This document shows positions 22,440-33,138 of a stretch of 64,000 nt of DNA, piece after piece (within the stretch, counting starts at the first letter, position 1; each line of letters begins with the position of its first letter). The notes under the pieces are model-generated. The model had not been told where the DNA came from, made no database searches, and saw only the letters and a list, made by a program, of their open reading frames with translations. The stretch is from positions 23,808,899 to 23,872,898 of the forward strand of contig CM055111.1 in NCBI GenBank assembly GCA_029204225.1. Direction: 5' to 3'. Made by a program: the position numbers and the translations under genes. Source of the DNA: Diphasiastrum complanatum. Lineage: Eukaryota > Streptophyta > Lycopodiopsida > Lycopodiales > Lycopodiaceae.

Positions 22440-23162
22440 TGTGAAGTTTTTAGCATGTGTGAACTTCACCACACACCCTACAAGATCTTACTGAGGTGTT
22501 GTGATTGCACAATGATTGATCAAAGAACAGTATGCTTGAAAAATCTAAGACAAGAGCACAATGGCATACATCAGATGAAAAAATCTAACTCTTCACCATG
22601 GAAAATGAATGTTAGAAATAATTCTAAGTGTTCACCATGGGAAAAAGAGGCTGCTCTTGGGTAGAGAGAGAAAATCAAGCTTGGGTAGAGAAATAATGAG
22701 TCCAAAACACCAAAATCTCAATATTCACAATAATGGCAAAACATGCCCAGCTTTTCCTACATGAGAGAGACTCAAATTCCTACAGTGGAGTTGCATGGAA
22801 AGTCCACTTAATTGAACTTATTCACCTACCATAGATCCACATGTGTAACTGCATGCATGGATGTTGCATGTACTGCATGTCAACTCATAAAACTGCTTAG
22901 ACATGTGTAGATCACTAAAACTACTTTGCATGTTGCATGCACTGATTGCATGTGGCTTGCATGCATATAGTAAGACTTTGCATGCTATCTAAACATTTGC
23001 ATGTCATCATAAATGAGCCTATCTAGCTCAAATCTGAGCTACAGTAGAAGGATATGTGCTCAATTCACACTCCTTTTATGTACAACATGAATTTTAGTAG
23101 AAATCACCATGGACATGGACCCAAACTCGAGATAAAAAAATAATATTTTAACAATATTCACA
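22440..23162 (-). mobile_element. C2 LTR-A (3' LTR)
   Basis: 723 bp with ends TGTGAAGTTT...ATATTCACA on the plus strand. On the minus strand the polypurine tract AAGGAGGAG precedes it (23163-23172). About 22850-23000 contains a dense cluster of CATGCA/TGCATG words. It is nearly identical to LTR-B. Confidence 0.9.
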
Positions 23163-23172
23163 CTCCTCCTTA

Positions 23173-23660
23173 GAATTTATGTTCCTATCAACATAGATTT
23201 TGAAATTAGACCAAGATTAGACCTCATCTTCATAAACACATTTTTGAGTAGAGGTTTGGTGAGAAGATCTGCAACACAATCTGAAGATGAAACATGCTCC
23301 AATGAGACTTCTCTTCCAATGACTTTTTCTCTTACAAAATGATGAGCCACTTCAATATGCTTGCTCCTTGCACAAAAGACTGGATTATTTGCAAGAGCCC
23401 GAGCATAAATGTTATCATTCTTGATAATTGATAAATCTTCATCTGCATAACACTTTAGCTCCAGAAGTAGTCTTTTGATCCACAAGCCTCCTTTGTTGTG
23501 GTTGTAAGAGATCTGTACTCAGCTTCACAAGATGATAAGGAAATAGTTGTCTGCTTATTTGATAGCCAAGAAACCAAGTTCCCTCCAAGAAATATAGTAA
23601 CAGCACTAGGACCTTCCTTCTTCCTAGTTTCCAGAGGCACATGCACAAAGCATACACAGC
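23173..23660 (-). pseudogene. C2 RNase H joined to integrase linker
   Basis: RNase H text: NLVSWLSNKQTTISLSSCEA, then YADEDLSIIKNDNIYARALA, FCARSKHIEVAHHFVREKV and SDCVADLLTKPLLKNVF to the stop at 23177-23179. Immediately upstream, MHVPLETRKK (integrase-linker text) runs in, with only a few codons between. The entire RT domain has been deleted with microscopic precision. A frame shift lies near 23470. Confidence 0.85.
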
Positions 23661-24330
23661 CAAAAATTCTAAGATGATCTACCTTAGGCTATTTTTATAC
23701 AACATCTCAAATGGTGTTTTTCCTCCTATTGCAAGATTTGGCAGCGTATTACAAAGATAGTTTGCACATGCAACTGCCTCTCTTTAGGCAGAGAAGCTTC
23801 TAGCTTGAATGGCTTTTGCACATTCACACAAAGTTCTATTTTTTCTCTCAGCAACTCCATTTTGCTGAGGAATATATGAACAAGAAAACTCTCTTTGAAT
23901 ACTCTCACTCTCATAAAAGTCCTTAAACTTAGTGGAAATGTACTTTCCTCCACTATCACTTCTCAACTTGAAAGGAAATTGCTTCTCTACATAAGCTTTG
24001 AAAGTAAGAAAAACATCATAAACCATGGCTTTTGAAGACAACATATAGATCCAAGAATATCTTGTATAATCATCTACAAAGGAAACAAAGCAATTTGCTC
24101 CTCCTTTGCTCTTAGTTGATGAGAAACAAACATCTGAGTACACAACTTCAAATGGTTGCTTTGTCTTGATACTTGATCTAGGAAAAGACCTTCTATGTGA
24201 CTTTGCTAGCACACAAGCTTCACAAGGTAGAAGCTCCTTTGACAGTGTCTTTGGTAGACCAACAACTTTTTCTTATTTGACCATAGATTGCATGGCTTTG
24301 AAATTGGGATGACCCAATCTCTTGTGCCAC
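23661..24330 (-). pseudogene. C2 integrase
   Basis: The open stretch 24212-23784 holds EVVYSDVCFSSTKSKGG, FVDDYTRYSWIYM, LRSDSGGKYISTKF and YIPQQNGVAERKNRTL. All three catalytic acids (D, D, E) are present. The HHCC domain upstream (24330-24213) is partly readable. TAG near 23784 ends the frame just after the core. Integrase joins cDNA ends to target DNA. Confidence 0.85.
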
Positions 24331-24394
24331 AGATCCTCCTACAGAATCTTGGTCTCATAAGCAATATCTAAAATGTTAGCACTCTCCCTAGAAT

Positions 24395-24790
24395 CTAGTT
24401 TGTACAGCTTGCCAATACATCATGTAAGCAAAATGATATTGATGATGATGCATGCAATGGAATGCTTCCTAATCCTTCAATCCTACACTCAACATCATTA
24501 GCAGTATAGATTGATCTTTTTGTACCTAGATATGGCATGAGATTAGTGAAAGAGTTCCTAGAACTAGACATATGGGAACTAGCCCCACTATCTATCCACC
24601 AGACTTCTTCATTCTTAAAAGGAAAAGATGAAAAAGTAGACATCATTAGTGAATCCTCTCTTTCACTCTCAAAATCCTCACACTCTTCCTCATTAGTAAG
24701 GTTAGCTTGCTTAGATTGGTTCTTCTTCTTGAAACAATTTGATGCATAGTGTCCTTTCTTGCCACAGAAAAAACACTTGATCTTTGACAA
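24395..24790 (-). pseudogene. C2 zinc knuckle and protease
   Basis: The intact CCHC knuckle CFFCGKKGHYASNC (about 24775-24734) is followed by an acidic linker. The protease active site WWIDSGASSHM (about 24604-24572) is intact, followed by IEGLGSIPLHASSSISFCLH. The frame ends at 24395. It is in a different frame from gag, so a shift near 24830 separates them. Confidence 0.85.
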
Positions 24791-24799
24791 CTTCTTCTT

Positions 24800-25530
24800 G
24801 CCACTGGATGTTGCAGCATGTGAGGACCTTCTTGGGCTTTGTCATTCTTGAAGTGTTGTTGTCCTTTGCCCTTGCCTCTTGACTTGTATTTGATGAAGAG
24901 TGCTTTGTCATCTCCACCATCTTTCAATGAAAGTCTGTTGATCCTCAGCATCTTGTTCTCTCGCTTGCTTTCTTCAGCAATGAGAACACGTTGCAGTGTC
25001 TCCAAGGATGGTAGATCCTCCCTGATAGCATAAGTATGCACAATATTGTCATACTCATTTATAAGTCCATTTAGGACTACTTGAACAAGTTTAGTGTTCT
25101 TAAGAGCATCACTAATATCAGCTAGCTCTTGATGAAGCTCCTTAACTCTCATGACAGATGATGAAGCACTCTCATCTACTCTCTGATAACTTATAAATAT
25201 TTGATTTCTAAGTGTAAGCAATCTAGAAGTATTTTTGATTTCATAGATTGTTTTTAGAGTATCCCAAGCTTCCTTGGCAGTGGTGCATGTATCGATTTCT
25301 CTTAACACTTCATTGATAACATTCATTTTTATAAAATGAAGGGCAATTCAGGTTCTTTTGTGAAATGATGCATCTTCATTTGGTGCAGCAGGTTCTTCTT
25401 CAGCTCCACTCACAATATCCATTGCATCCTGTAGAATCAACAATGATTCCATTCTGATCTTCCACATTGCATAATTGGAAGATGCTAATCTCTCGTTGTG
25501 CTCTAAGAAATGTGAACCAGATGAAGACAT
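24800..25530 (-). pseudogene. C2 gag (UBN2 type)
   Basis: It starts MSSSGSHFLEHNERLASSNY at 25530, the usual copia gag opening before the WKIRMESLL segment. One in-frame TGA at 25348-25350 stands where CGA (Arg) is likely; the frame then continues INEVLREIDTCTTAKEAWD and YQRVDESASSSVMRVKEL. It ends in a basic stretch before the knuckle. Gag forms the particle. A single stop and one shift are all that break it. Confidence 0.85.
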
Positions 25531-26292
25531 CTTCTTGGTGAGAAATTCTAGTAATGATAAAAAAATGGAGTTGAAAGGATGCTACTTGCTATCTCAATCT
25601 AGAATCTAACACAGATGTTGATCCACCCTATAAAATCTAGCAACAGATGTGAGAACAAATTCTCAACACAGAAAATCAATCTATGTTTAGTTTGGATATT
25701 GCTTCAATCACAAAAGAAGAAGCACATGCAAACAAGAAGTCTATCTCTCCCACAAGTTTCAAAGTACTGATAAAATCTCTAGGAACTTAATCTCAACTCA
25801 AACACAGTAATATGTGTGAAATGAAGAGTCTAAGACCTCGGAACACTCACTTCTATCCAATTCTACTTGATTGAAAGTGAAAATTGATGAATATAGTGAA
25901 AAAGATGGATGTGTGCTCACTATGGCATATCCCACGAGTTGAGTACTCTCTCAAACTCTCTGATTGCCTAAAACTCTTCTAAAAACAAATCAAGTTGATT
26001 TAGAAACAAGAGCAACACATTCTACTCTTCAATACCTATCCAACAAGCTATAGAACATCAAATTTGGATCATTCCTTGAGAAGTAGCACTCATTAATGAG
26101 GGCTGATTTCACACGTGTGAGCTCTCTGTCTATACAGAGCTCCACTAGATCAGATCAGCCTTGATTTGATCCTCTTATGATCCACAGATTTCTTGTTTCT
26201 TAGCGAGTTTGAATCCTTCTCTAAAATCTGAGTTCCTGCAAGCAAAAACACTGATGCTCTAATGTATACACCCTCACCTCTTCAAAGCATTA
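25531..26292 (-). other. C2 untranslated leader
   Basis: About 760 bp between gag start and primer site, no ORF. Nothing else is visible here. Confidence 0.6.
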
Positions 26293-26305
26293 AGCTCTGA
26301 TACCA
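26293..26305 (-). promoter_or_regulatory. C2 primer-binding site, initiator tRNA-Met
   Basis: The minus-strand sequence TGGTATCAGAGCT directly abuts LTR-B. It is an exact match to the standard plant initiator tRNA-Met site. Confidence 0.9.
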
Positions 26306-27037
26306 TGTGAAGTTTTTAGCATGTGTGAACTTCACCACACACCCTACAAGATCTTACTGAGGTGTTGTGATTGCACAATGATTGATCAAAGAACAATATG
26401 CTTGAAAAATTCGAGGCAAGAGCACAATGGCATACATCAGATGAAAAAATCTAACTCTTCACTATGGGAAATGAATGTTAGAAATAATTCTAAGTGTTCA
26501 CTATGGGGAAAAGAGGCTGCTCTTGGTTAGAGAGAGAAAATCAAGCATTGAATACTCGAGTAGAGAGAGAATGAGTCCAAAACACCAAAATCTCAATATT
26601 CACAATAATGGCAAAACATGCCCAGCTTTTCCTACATGAGAGAGACTCGAATTCCTATAGTGGAGTTGCATGGAAAGTCCACTTAATTGAACTGATTCAC
26701 CTACCATAGATCCACATGTGTAACTGCATGCATGGATGTTGCATGTACTGCATGTCAACTCATAAACCTGCCTAGACATGTGTAGAACACTAAAACTACT
26801 TTGCATGTTGCATGCACTGATTGCATGTGGCTTGCATGCATACAGTAAGACTTTGCATGCTATCTAAACATTTGCATGTCATCATAAATGAGCCTATCTA
26901 GCTCAAATATGAGCTACACTAGAAGGATATGTGCTCAATTCACACTCCTTTTATGTACAACATGAATTTTAGTAGAAATCACCATGGACATGGACCCAAA
27001 CTCGAGATAAAAAAATAATATTTTAACAATATTCACA
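26306..27037 (-). mobile_element. C2 LTR-B (5' LTR of the full unit)
   Basis: 732 bp, nearly identical to LTR-A; the few differences are mostly C/T and G/A. It has the primer site on one side and a second copy of the polypurine tract and pol tail (27038-27477) on the other, so it also serves as 3' LTR of the truncated unit. Confidence 0.9.
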
Positions 27038-27048
27038 CTCCTCCTTAG

Positions 27049-27477
27049 AATTTATGTTCCTATCAACATAGATTTTGAAATTAGACCAAGATTAGACCTC
27101 ATCTTCATAAACACATTTTTGAGTAGAGGTTTGGTGAGAAGATCTGCAACACAATCTGAAGATGAAACATGCTCCAATGAGACTTCTCTTCCAATGACTT
27201 TTTCTCTTACAAAATGATGAGCCACTTCAATATGCTTGCTCCTTGCACGAAAGACTGGATTATTTGCAAGAGCCCGAGCATAAATGTTATCATTCTTGAT
27301 AATTGATAAATCTTCATCTGCATAACACTTTAGCTCCAGAAGTAGTCTTTTGATCCACAAGCCTCCTTTGTTGTGGTTGTAAGAGATCTGTACTCAGCTT
27401 CACAAGATGATAAGGAAATAGTTGCCTGCTTATTTGATAGCCAAGAAACCAAGTTCCCTCCAAGAAATATAGTAACT
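27049..27477 (-). pseudogene. C2 duplicated RNase H tail
   Basis: The 102-codon frame 27360-27052 is the same as 23485-23177 except for one codon (Arg for Cys in NNPVF-x-ARSKH). The copy extends to 27477 (CCAAGAAATATAGTAA), then jumps into the interior of an LTR at CTGCATGTCAACTC. The shared bases at the join are only GTA or so. This is a leftover of a second, internally deleted C2 copy. Confidence 0.85.
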
Positions 27478-27765
27478 GCATGTCAACTCATAAACCTGCC
27501 TAGACATGTGTAGAACACTAAAACTACTTTGCATGTTGCATGCACTGATTGCATGTGGCTTGCATGCATACAGTAAGACTTTGCATGCTATCTAAACATT
27601 TGCATGTCATCATAAATGAGCCTATCTAGCTCAAATATGAGCTACACTAGAAGGATATGTGCTCAATTCACACTCCTTTTATGTACAACATGAATTTTAG
27701 TGGAAATCACCATGGACATGGCCCCAAACTCGAGATAGGAAGATAATATTTTAATAATCTTTACA
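27478..27765 (-). mobile_element. C2 LTR-C (truncated)
   Basis: The outer 288 bp of a C2 LTR, with end ...AATCTTTACA next to the ATGGA duplication. It has the same CATGCA-rich interior as A and B and more base differences in the outer end (GATAGGAAGATAAT against GATAAAAAAATAAT). Confidence 0.85.
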
Positions 27766-27770
27766 ATGGA

Positions 27771-28605
27771 TACACTCAATCTTGGGATTGAGCCAGTAGG
27801 TATCTACTGTATGCCCATCTCTTCTACATCTCATGTAGGTCTTCTTGTCGGCATCTTGTCATTTTGACCTTCCTTTGGTCTTCCAGTTGCTTTTGTTGGT
27901 CCCCTATGCTTGTTGGTCACGATCCTGCCTCTGATTCGACTCCCTCTTAGGTTTGAACTATTTCTTTGATTTTTCTTTGTTACCGTAGAGTGTCTGGTCA
28001 GAACCATCTTTGTGATCAAGATGTTCTCTGGCCTCGACTTCCACTCAAATCTCGACAATCGCCTTTTCGAGGTTCATGGTAGGATCTTTCGCAAGCAGAG
28101 TCTGTGTCATTTGGAAAGATTTGGGCAATGCTCTCAATAGATATGTGAGCTGCTTCTTAGCTGATATTGCATTTTCTGCTCCTGAGTTGTTTTGTGATAG
28201 AAACAGATCCTTCATCTTTCTCACAAAAGATGTGAGGTCTTTTCCATCCCATTGCAGATTCGTCAGTCGATTTTCCAGCATCATAATCTGACTTCTTGAT
28301 TTCATCTGAAATCTTGTGAGCAGTGTGTCCCACATCTCCTTAGCTTTGGAGAGTGTAGCCAGGTCAGGTGTAAGACTATCTTCGATGGAAGATGATAGCA
28401 AGGCTACTGCCTTGTCGTTTTTCTCCCTGCATTCACGTAGCTCCTTGCCTATTGTCGTAGGCATTTCTTCTGTGCCATCCACCCAGGGGAAGAGTCCTTC
28501 ACCCTTGAGTATCAAAGATGTCTTAACTCTCCAATCTAGAAAGTTAGATCCTGAAGAATTAAGTATAGTGCAGATCTTGTTCAGCATGCTGCTGATTGAA
28601 GCCAT
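27771..28605 (-). pseudogene. C1 gag and first zinc knuckle
   Basis: Gag starts MASISSMLNKICTILNSSGS at 28605 and is open to 28045: LDWRVKTSLILKGEGLFPW, AKEMWDTLLTRFQMKSRSQ and LTYLLRALPKSFQMTQTLL (UBN2-type capsid). A frame shift near 28050 leads to a very basic stretch and a knuckle CRRDGHTVDTYW (27850-27800) whose last Cys is Tyr. ECIHC at 27785-27771 starts the second knuckle, cut by C2. Confidence 0.85.
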
Positions 28606-28703
28606 TGCTTCTTGAAGTCTGTTTTTCTTGTCATTTAGTTGATTGTCTGAATGCTTGGCCTCCTGGATCTGCTAGCTTCTCAGCTATGTCAGAATATGAC
28701 AGG

Positions 28704-28719
28704 GTGGCTCTGATACCAC
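28704..28719 (-). promoter_or_regulatory. C1 primer-binding site, initiator tRNA-Met
   Basis: The minus-strand sequence GTGGTATCAGAGCCAC sits one base inside the 5' LTR end. It contains the full TGGTATCAGAGC core. Confidence 0.9.
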
Positions 28720-29816
28720 TGATGAGAAATCGAGTCAGCCCCCTGACACCACTGTTGGGAGTCGAGTGGTGCTCCAATACGAATGATGAAAATTGTGAGA
28801 AATTTTTTTTTACAAAGACATTTGTGACTCTCTTTTGAGATTCGTATGGAGTTTAGATGCGTTCGCTGCGCACTGCCAGCTGAAACACTCCTACAATCCT
28901 CCAGAGGGTAGTCAGGTACTATTGATCTACGTTCATAAAATTAATATAGCATTCGACTTCATTTCAACCAAGGTGTGGAATTCAACAAGAGAACTCAGAC
29001 ATATTAAAATGAATAGCATAAGCATTCGACATTCAAGATCAGACACAACCAGAAAATAATCTATATTGATTTTCTCTGATTTCTTCAGGGCACTACATGC
29101 GAATCCACGCAGTGCATTTGCGTGAGAGAAGCACGGTTCTCTCACGAGTACTAGTCTCGCTTTACTAGCAAACAATCGCGTCTTCTGATCCTAGACATAA
29201 TTGTCTTCTTGCATGCAGGTGGAGCTTTTGTCAATTTTTTGTCTTGATTGCTTACTAGCATCAGACTACTTCTTGTTCTTCTTTTCTTACCTTGGTTACA
29301 CATTGTGTATCCTATTGATATACGTCAAGTATTATTCAGTAAGTAGAGTCTCTCTATGCAAATCTAATATTAGAGTGATTAACCATCTACAACTAATTAG
29401 AGAATTACAAGAGTGGTAGTTTAGCCACAACCTACGGAGTATATGTTGACGTCATGCCATCAGGTCAGATCTCTGTACTTCTGGTACTTGCGTGATCTTT
29501 GGTGGTACTCCTTGGAGGGCAAGGACAGAACGGGTTTCGTTTCCACTGTTGGTTCTGTTTACCTTATTCGTCTTTCTCTCGTATAGAACCGCAAGGGAAT
29601 CTCGTTCGTGGATCGTTCATGTTTGTGAAACTCTTCGTGTTTCACGTCTTCAGATATTCGAGTTCGTGAACATGTTGGTCTTTGTCTTCGCTAACTTTTG
29701 TGTTCGCGAAACTCTTCATGTTTCATGTCTTCAGATGTTCAAGTTTTGCGTACATGTTCGTTAGTTGAGGGGCCACAAGCTAGCAAGGTTTTGTATTCAG
29801 AAACTTTGTTTCTTCA
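28720..29816 (-). mobile_element. C1 5' LTR
   Basis: 1,097 bp, ends TGATGAG...TTCTTCA on the plus strand. It retains the 67 bp missing from the 3' LTR and the internal ~83-bp duplication (29625-29745). Confidence 0.9.
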
Positions 29817-29934
29817 TCTCAACCGATGCACTGCATCAGATCTCAACTGACGCCTTGCATCAGATCTCAACTGACGCCATCCTCTTATATCTCAACTAAC
29901 ACACTACATCAGATCTCAACCGAGCACAACACCA
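29817..29934 (+). repeat. G1 leader 25-bp array (right part)
   Basis: Continuation of the array cut at 18035: TCTCAACCGATGCACTGCAT and further ATCTCAACTGACG units, ending ATCTCAACCGAGC where the gag-side sequence begins. Confidence 0.85.
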
Positions 29935-30300
29935 ACAACAAAAATAGTAGCAAAGCCATGAAAAATCAGCTGACCCACTTGGAAGCCATTTGACGACTTT
30001 CACATTAACAAAAGACTACTCAGACCCAAAAGTGGAACAAAGGCAATACAATGAATTTTGAGATGAATTTTTGTGAGAGGAAGAACATATGAAAAGTCTG
30101 TTATCAGCTCATATCCTCGAAAAGGAGCAATCCCGACAGGGACTTGAAGTATTTTCTGACCTCCTGCAGGCTCAACCCACCATGCTGTTCCATAGTGTAA
30201 TCAAATCCTTCATCAGACTTCAACGCTATATCCATCGTAGTTTTCAGCTGCCTCCTATTCCTGATGAACAGTAGAAACCATAAGAGATTTCTGAAATTCC
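29935..30300 (+). pseudogene. G1 gag tail
   Basis: The frame from 30089 reads MKSLLSAHILEKEQSRQGLE then SVIKSFIRLQRYIHRSFQLP and ends at a TAG (30269-30274 region) just before the protease frame. It lacks the capsid core and zinc knuckles, so the N-terminal two thirds of gag are missing between the array and this point. The call rests on its place directly before protease. Confidence 0.45.
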
Positions 30301-30310
30301 TCAGATTCCT

Positions 30311-31250
30311 ATGAATCTGATGAATATTATTGTTGCTAAGGGGAATAGCATCACACTACCTTTGTCCTATAAAGATTATCCCATAGTATCTGCTATCCTC
30401 GATAGCGGATCAGAGGTTAATATAATGGCTCTGTCATTGGCAAAGTCATGGGGCTTCCATACCCTCGAACAACCACGATATAAACTTCGCATGGCTAATC
30501 AACGAGTTACTAATCCTGCTGGTCATCTATCAGATATAAAAGTTCGAATAGCAGGTGTCAAGTTTGTCATCGATTGTGTCATCTTAGATTTACCAGAAGA
30601 TGCCAATACATATAAACTCCTTCTTGGTAAACCCTAGCTCCAGATGGCAGGTGTTGTCCAAGATTGGAAACATAGCAAAATTACCTTTGGCAACCACGAT
30701 AAATGAGTCACTATTGACTCAAATGGCCATGTCAAGCCCGCCAAGGTATATGATGATTGGTCATCGACAACATATGATGACTCAAATAGTGTCCCAATCC
30801 AACCAAAAGGCCACTATACACGAACCACAGACATCATCAATTGGGATCAAGGACTAGCCACTGTGGACTGTGTAGATTCCAATCGATGTCGTATTGAAAC
30901 AGCTGCAACAGATGTGGATATTCTCCCATCTTCTACAAACATTGACACACCCATCATTCCACTCATGATGATTGACCTGATTCCTATAGCTTGGTGCCCA
31001 AGAGAATCTAGTGTCTCTACTGCCCATGTTTTGAAAGAAGGTATTCTTTCCATGGACGATGTAGAAATGACGGATGAACATGTCCTCCTCTATCTAGATG
31101 CTCAACGTTATCCGTCAAAAGTCATTCCTCAAGAGATCAAGTCACCGGGACCATTGGCTCATGTCCAACTAACATCCAAAGTACCAAACCAGACGAAGTT
31201 TGGGACACAATCGATGACGAGTTGGTCAATGAGACAACCACACTGCCCAT
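30311..31250 (+). pseudogene. G1 aspartic protease and linker
   Basis: The active site AILDSGSEVNIMALSLAKSW is intact (D-S-G, about 30395-30450). The C-terminal end YKLLLGKP is followed by TAG at 30635-30637 in place of the expected Trp, as in element A at 3447-3449. The same frame continues past a TGA near 30704 (CGA likely) through an acidic linker to about 31240, then shifts. The protease would release gag, RT and integrase. Confidence 0.8.
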
Positions 31251-32520
31251 TCAAAATCCTCCAAATCCTCGATAACAAAAAAATAAAATTATTGATACAA
31301 ACTTTACCGAGCATCAAAAACAGATGCGTGCGAAGCTTAAACAACCGATCAAGCCCTTGTCAAAAGGGACAGAAACCAAACAGTCCGACCAAGTTTTCAC
31401 ATCCGGTAGTGAATCAACTCAAATGATTCCTAAAGTCCCAAAACATTATGTGGACCCACCTTTTGATCTTCCACATAAGTTCAAAGGTTTTACACTGGAT
31501 GACGTTGTCTTCCAGTTACCACAACCACACCAGGAACCTACACCAAGTTCCAACTCCTTTGAAGGACCTGCTAAAACAATCCCACTAAACCTTAAAGATC
31601 CTGACGAGGAGATAGATCGAATAGTTCATGTTGGTGCACATTTGTCGTCAACCCAACTTTCTAATCTGTAAATATGACTCTGCAAATACAGAGATGTATT
31701 TGCATGAAATTATACAGAAATGAGAGGAATCCCACCTGAAATAGTCGTCCATAGGATTCCTTTAGAAGACAATGCTAAGCCTGTTAGGGCTAAACCTTAC
31801 CGAAGTAACCTTGTCTATCGTGAGAGGATCGACGAAGATATTAAGAAATTGCTAGATGCTAGTTTCATTTATGAAGTTCAACATACTGATTGGGTATCAC
31901 CCATTGTGGTTGTACCCAAGAAAAATGACAAGCTTCGTATCTGTGTCGATCTTAAAAACCTTAATGCGGTTACAAAAAATGACCATTTTTCCTTGTCTTT
32001 AATGACCCAAATCCTAGAGGAAATGGCAGGAGCTGAAGCTTTCAACTTCTTGGATGGATTCAGCGGTTATTTTCTTGTCCAAATAGCCCCTGAAGATAAA
32101 CATAAAACGACCTTTGCAACAGAAAACGAGATTTATGCTTATAACGTTATGTCTTTTGGCTTATGCAACGCCCCTTCAACGTTCCAGAGGGTCATGCAAC
32201 TGGCCTTTCAAGATCTATTACATCGGATCATGGAGATTTATCTCGACGATCTAGGTGTACATTCCTCAGTAGCTACGCACCTTGACGCCCTGGAGAAAAT
32301 CTTCATTCGCTGTCGTAGATTTGGCATATCACTGGGTCACCCATGGGGTCGTACTTGGGCATATAATTTCAAAGGACAGTATTTCTACCGACCCATCAAA
32401 AATCAAGGTTATAGTGGACATGCCCTTACCTACAATAGTGAAGGAAGTATATGTCTTCCTCGGTCATACAAATTATTATCGCATCTTTATAATCAACTAT
32501 GCCGGCAAGACACGCCTCGT
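31251..32520 (+). pseudogene. G1 reverse transcriptase
   Basis: The pre-RT linker (31324-31671) leads, past TAA, TGA and a TGA for Trp (KYRDVFA-x-NYTEM), to KPVRAKPYRSNLVYRERIDE and LLDASFIYEVQHTDWVSPIV. The palm has FLDGFSGYFLVQIAPEDKHK, MSFGLCNAPSTFQRVM and the catalytic YLDDLGVHS (about 32238-32264). A shift near 32330 leads to VLGHIISKDSISTDPSKIK in the next frame; a return shift lies near 32530. Motif set and order are those of a non-chromoviral plant gypsy RT. Confidence 0.9.
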
Positions 32521-33138
32521 TTATTTAGTTGTGGTAGATCATCGCATCGCTGGACCGAAGAACAAATTAAGGCCTTTGAGGAGTTGAAAAGAGCCCTCAC
32601 AACGGCTCCCATACTCCGCTCGCCAGATTACATGAAAGAATTCCATGTGCATACTGACGCAAGTAAGTATGTCATTGGAGGTCTTCTTGCACAACCGAAC
32701 GAGTATGGCAAAGACTTCCCAATACATTTCTTGAGCAGACAACTGGTGCCTACTGAAGTAAACTATACAACTATAGAGAGAGAAGCATTGGTGATGGTCT
32801 ATGCGGTACAACAACTACGACATTATTTATTAGGCTAGACCTTTGCATTCTACACAGACCATCAAGCCCTTCTATATATTGTTAATAAATCCTGTAAGGC
32901 GGGACGTATAGCTCGATGGCTATTGATTTTAGAGGAATTTAATTTCCACATAGTCATTCGGAAAGGGTCCCAACATTTCATGGCGGACCACCTTTCCAGA
33001 CTACCAAGTGTTGAAAAAGCGACTGCACTAGTCAACAATGATCTCCCTGATGCATGCCTTTTTCAGATTGATGCTATGCCCTTATGGACTGAGGAGATCA
33101 CTCAGTTTCTCACAACAGCAGACTCAAAGAAGGCCTAA
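32521..33138 (+). pseudogene. G1 RNase H
   Basis: WTEEQIKAFEELKRALTTAP is followed by FHVHTDASKYVIGGLLAQP (first Asp), NYTTIEREALVMVYAVQQLR (Glu) and, past TAG at 32836-32838, FYTDHQALLYIVNKS (Asp). It ends IRKGSQHFMADHLSRLPS, the usual junction to integrase. Only one RNase H domain is visible; no second archaeal-type RNase H, as Tat elements often have, lies before integrase. That favours an Athila-like or basal placement. Confidence 0.85.

Larger units (their letters stand above)
22440..27765 (-). mobile_element. C2: Ty1/copia element nested in C1, partly tandem
   Basis: Minus-strand element inside the C1 zinc knuckle; target duplication ATGGA (22435-22439 and 27766-27770). It has three LTR copies: A 22440-23162, B 26306-27037, and a truncated C 27478-27765. 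Between B and C is a 3'-pol fragment nearly identical to the one beside A. On the minus strand the order is partial LTR, pol tail, full LTR, full internal region, LTR. The internal region lacks RT. Confidence 0.9.
18036..29816 (-). mobile_element. C1: Ty1/copia element nested in G1
   Basis: Minus-strand element with LTRs at 18036-19065 (3') and 28720-29816 (5'). Ends are TG...CA, with a 5-bp target duplication TCTCA (18031-18035 and 29817-29821) inside the G1 repeat array. The Met primer site is at 28704-28719 and the polypurine tract at 19066-19078. Coding order right to left is gag, nucleocapsid, protease, integrase, RT, RNase H, the standard copia order. It is interrupted in the second zinc knuckle by C2. 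Without C2 it is about 6.5 kb. Confidence 0.9.
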
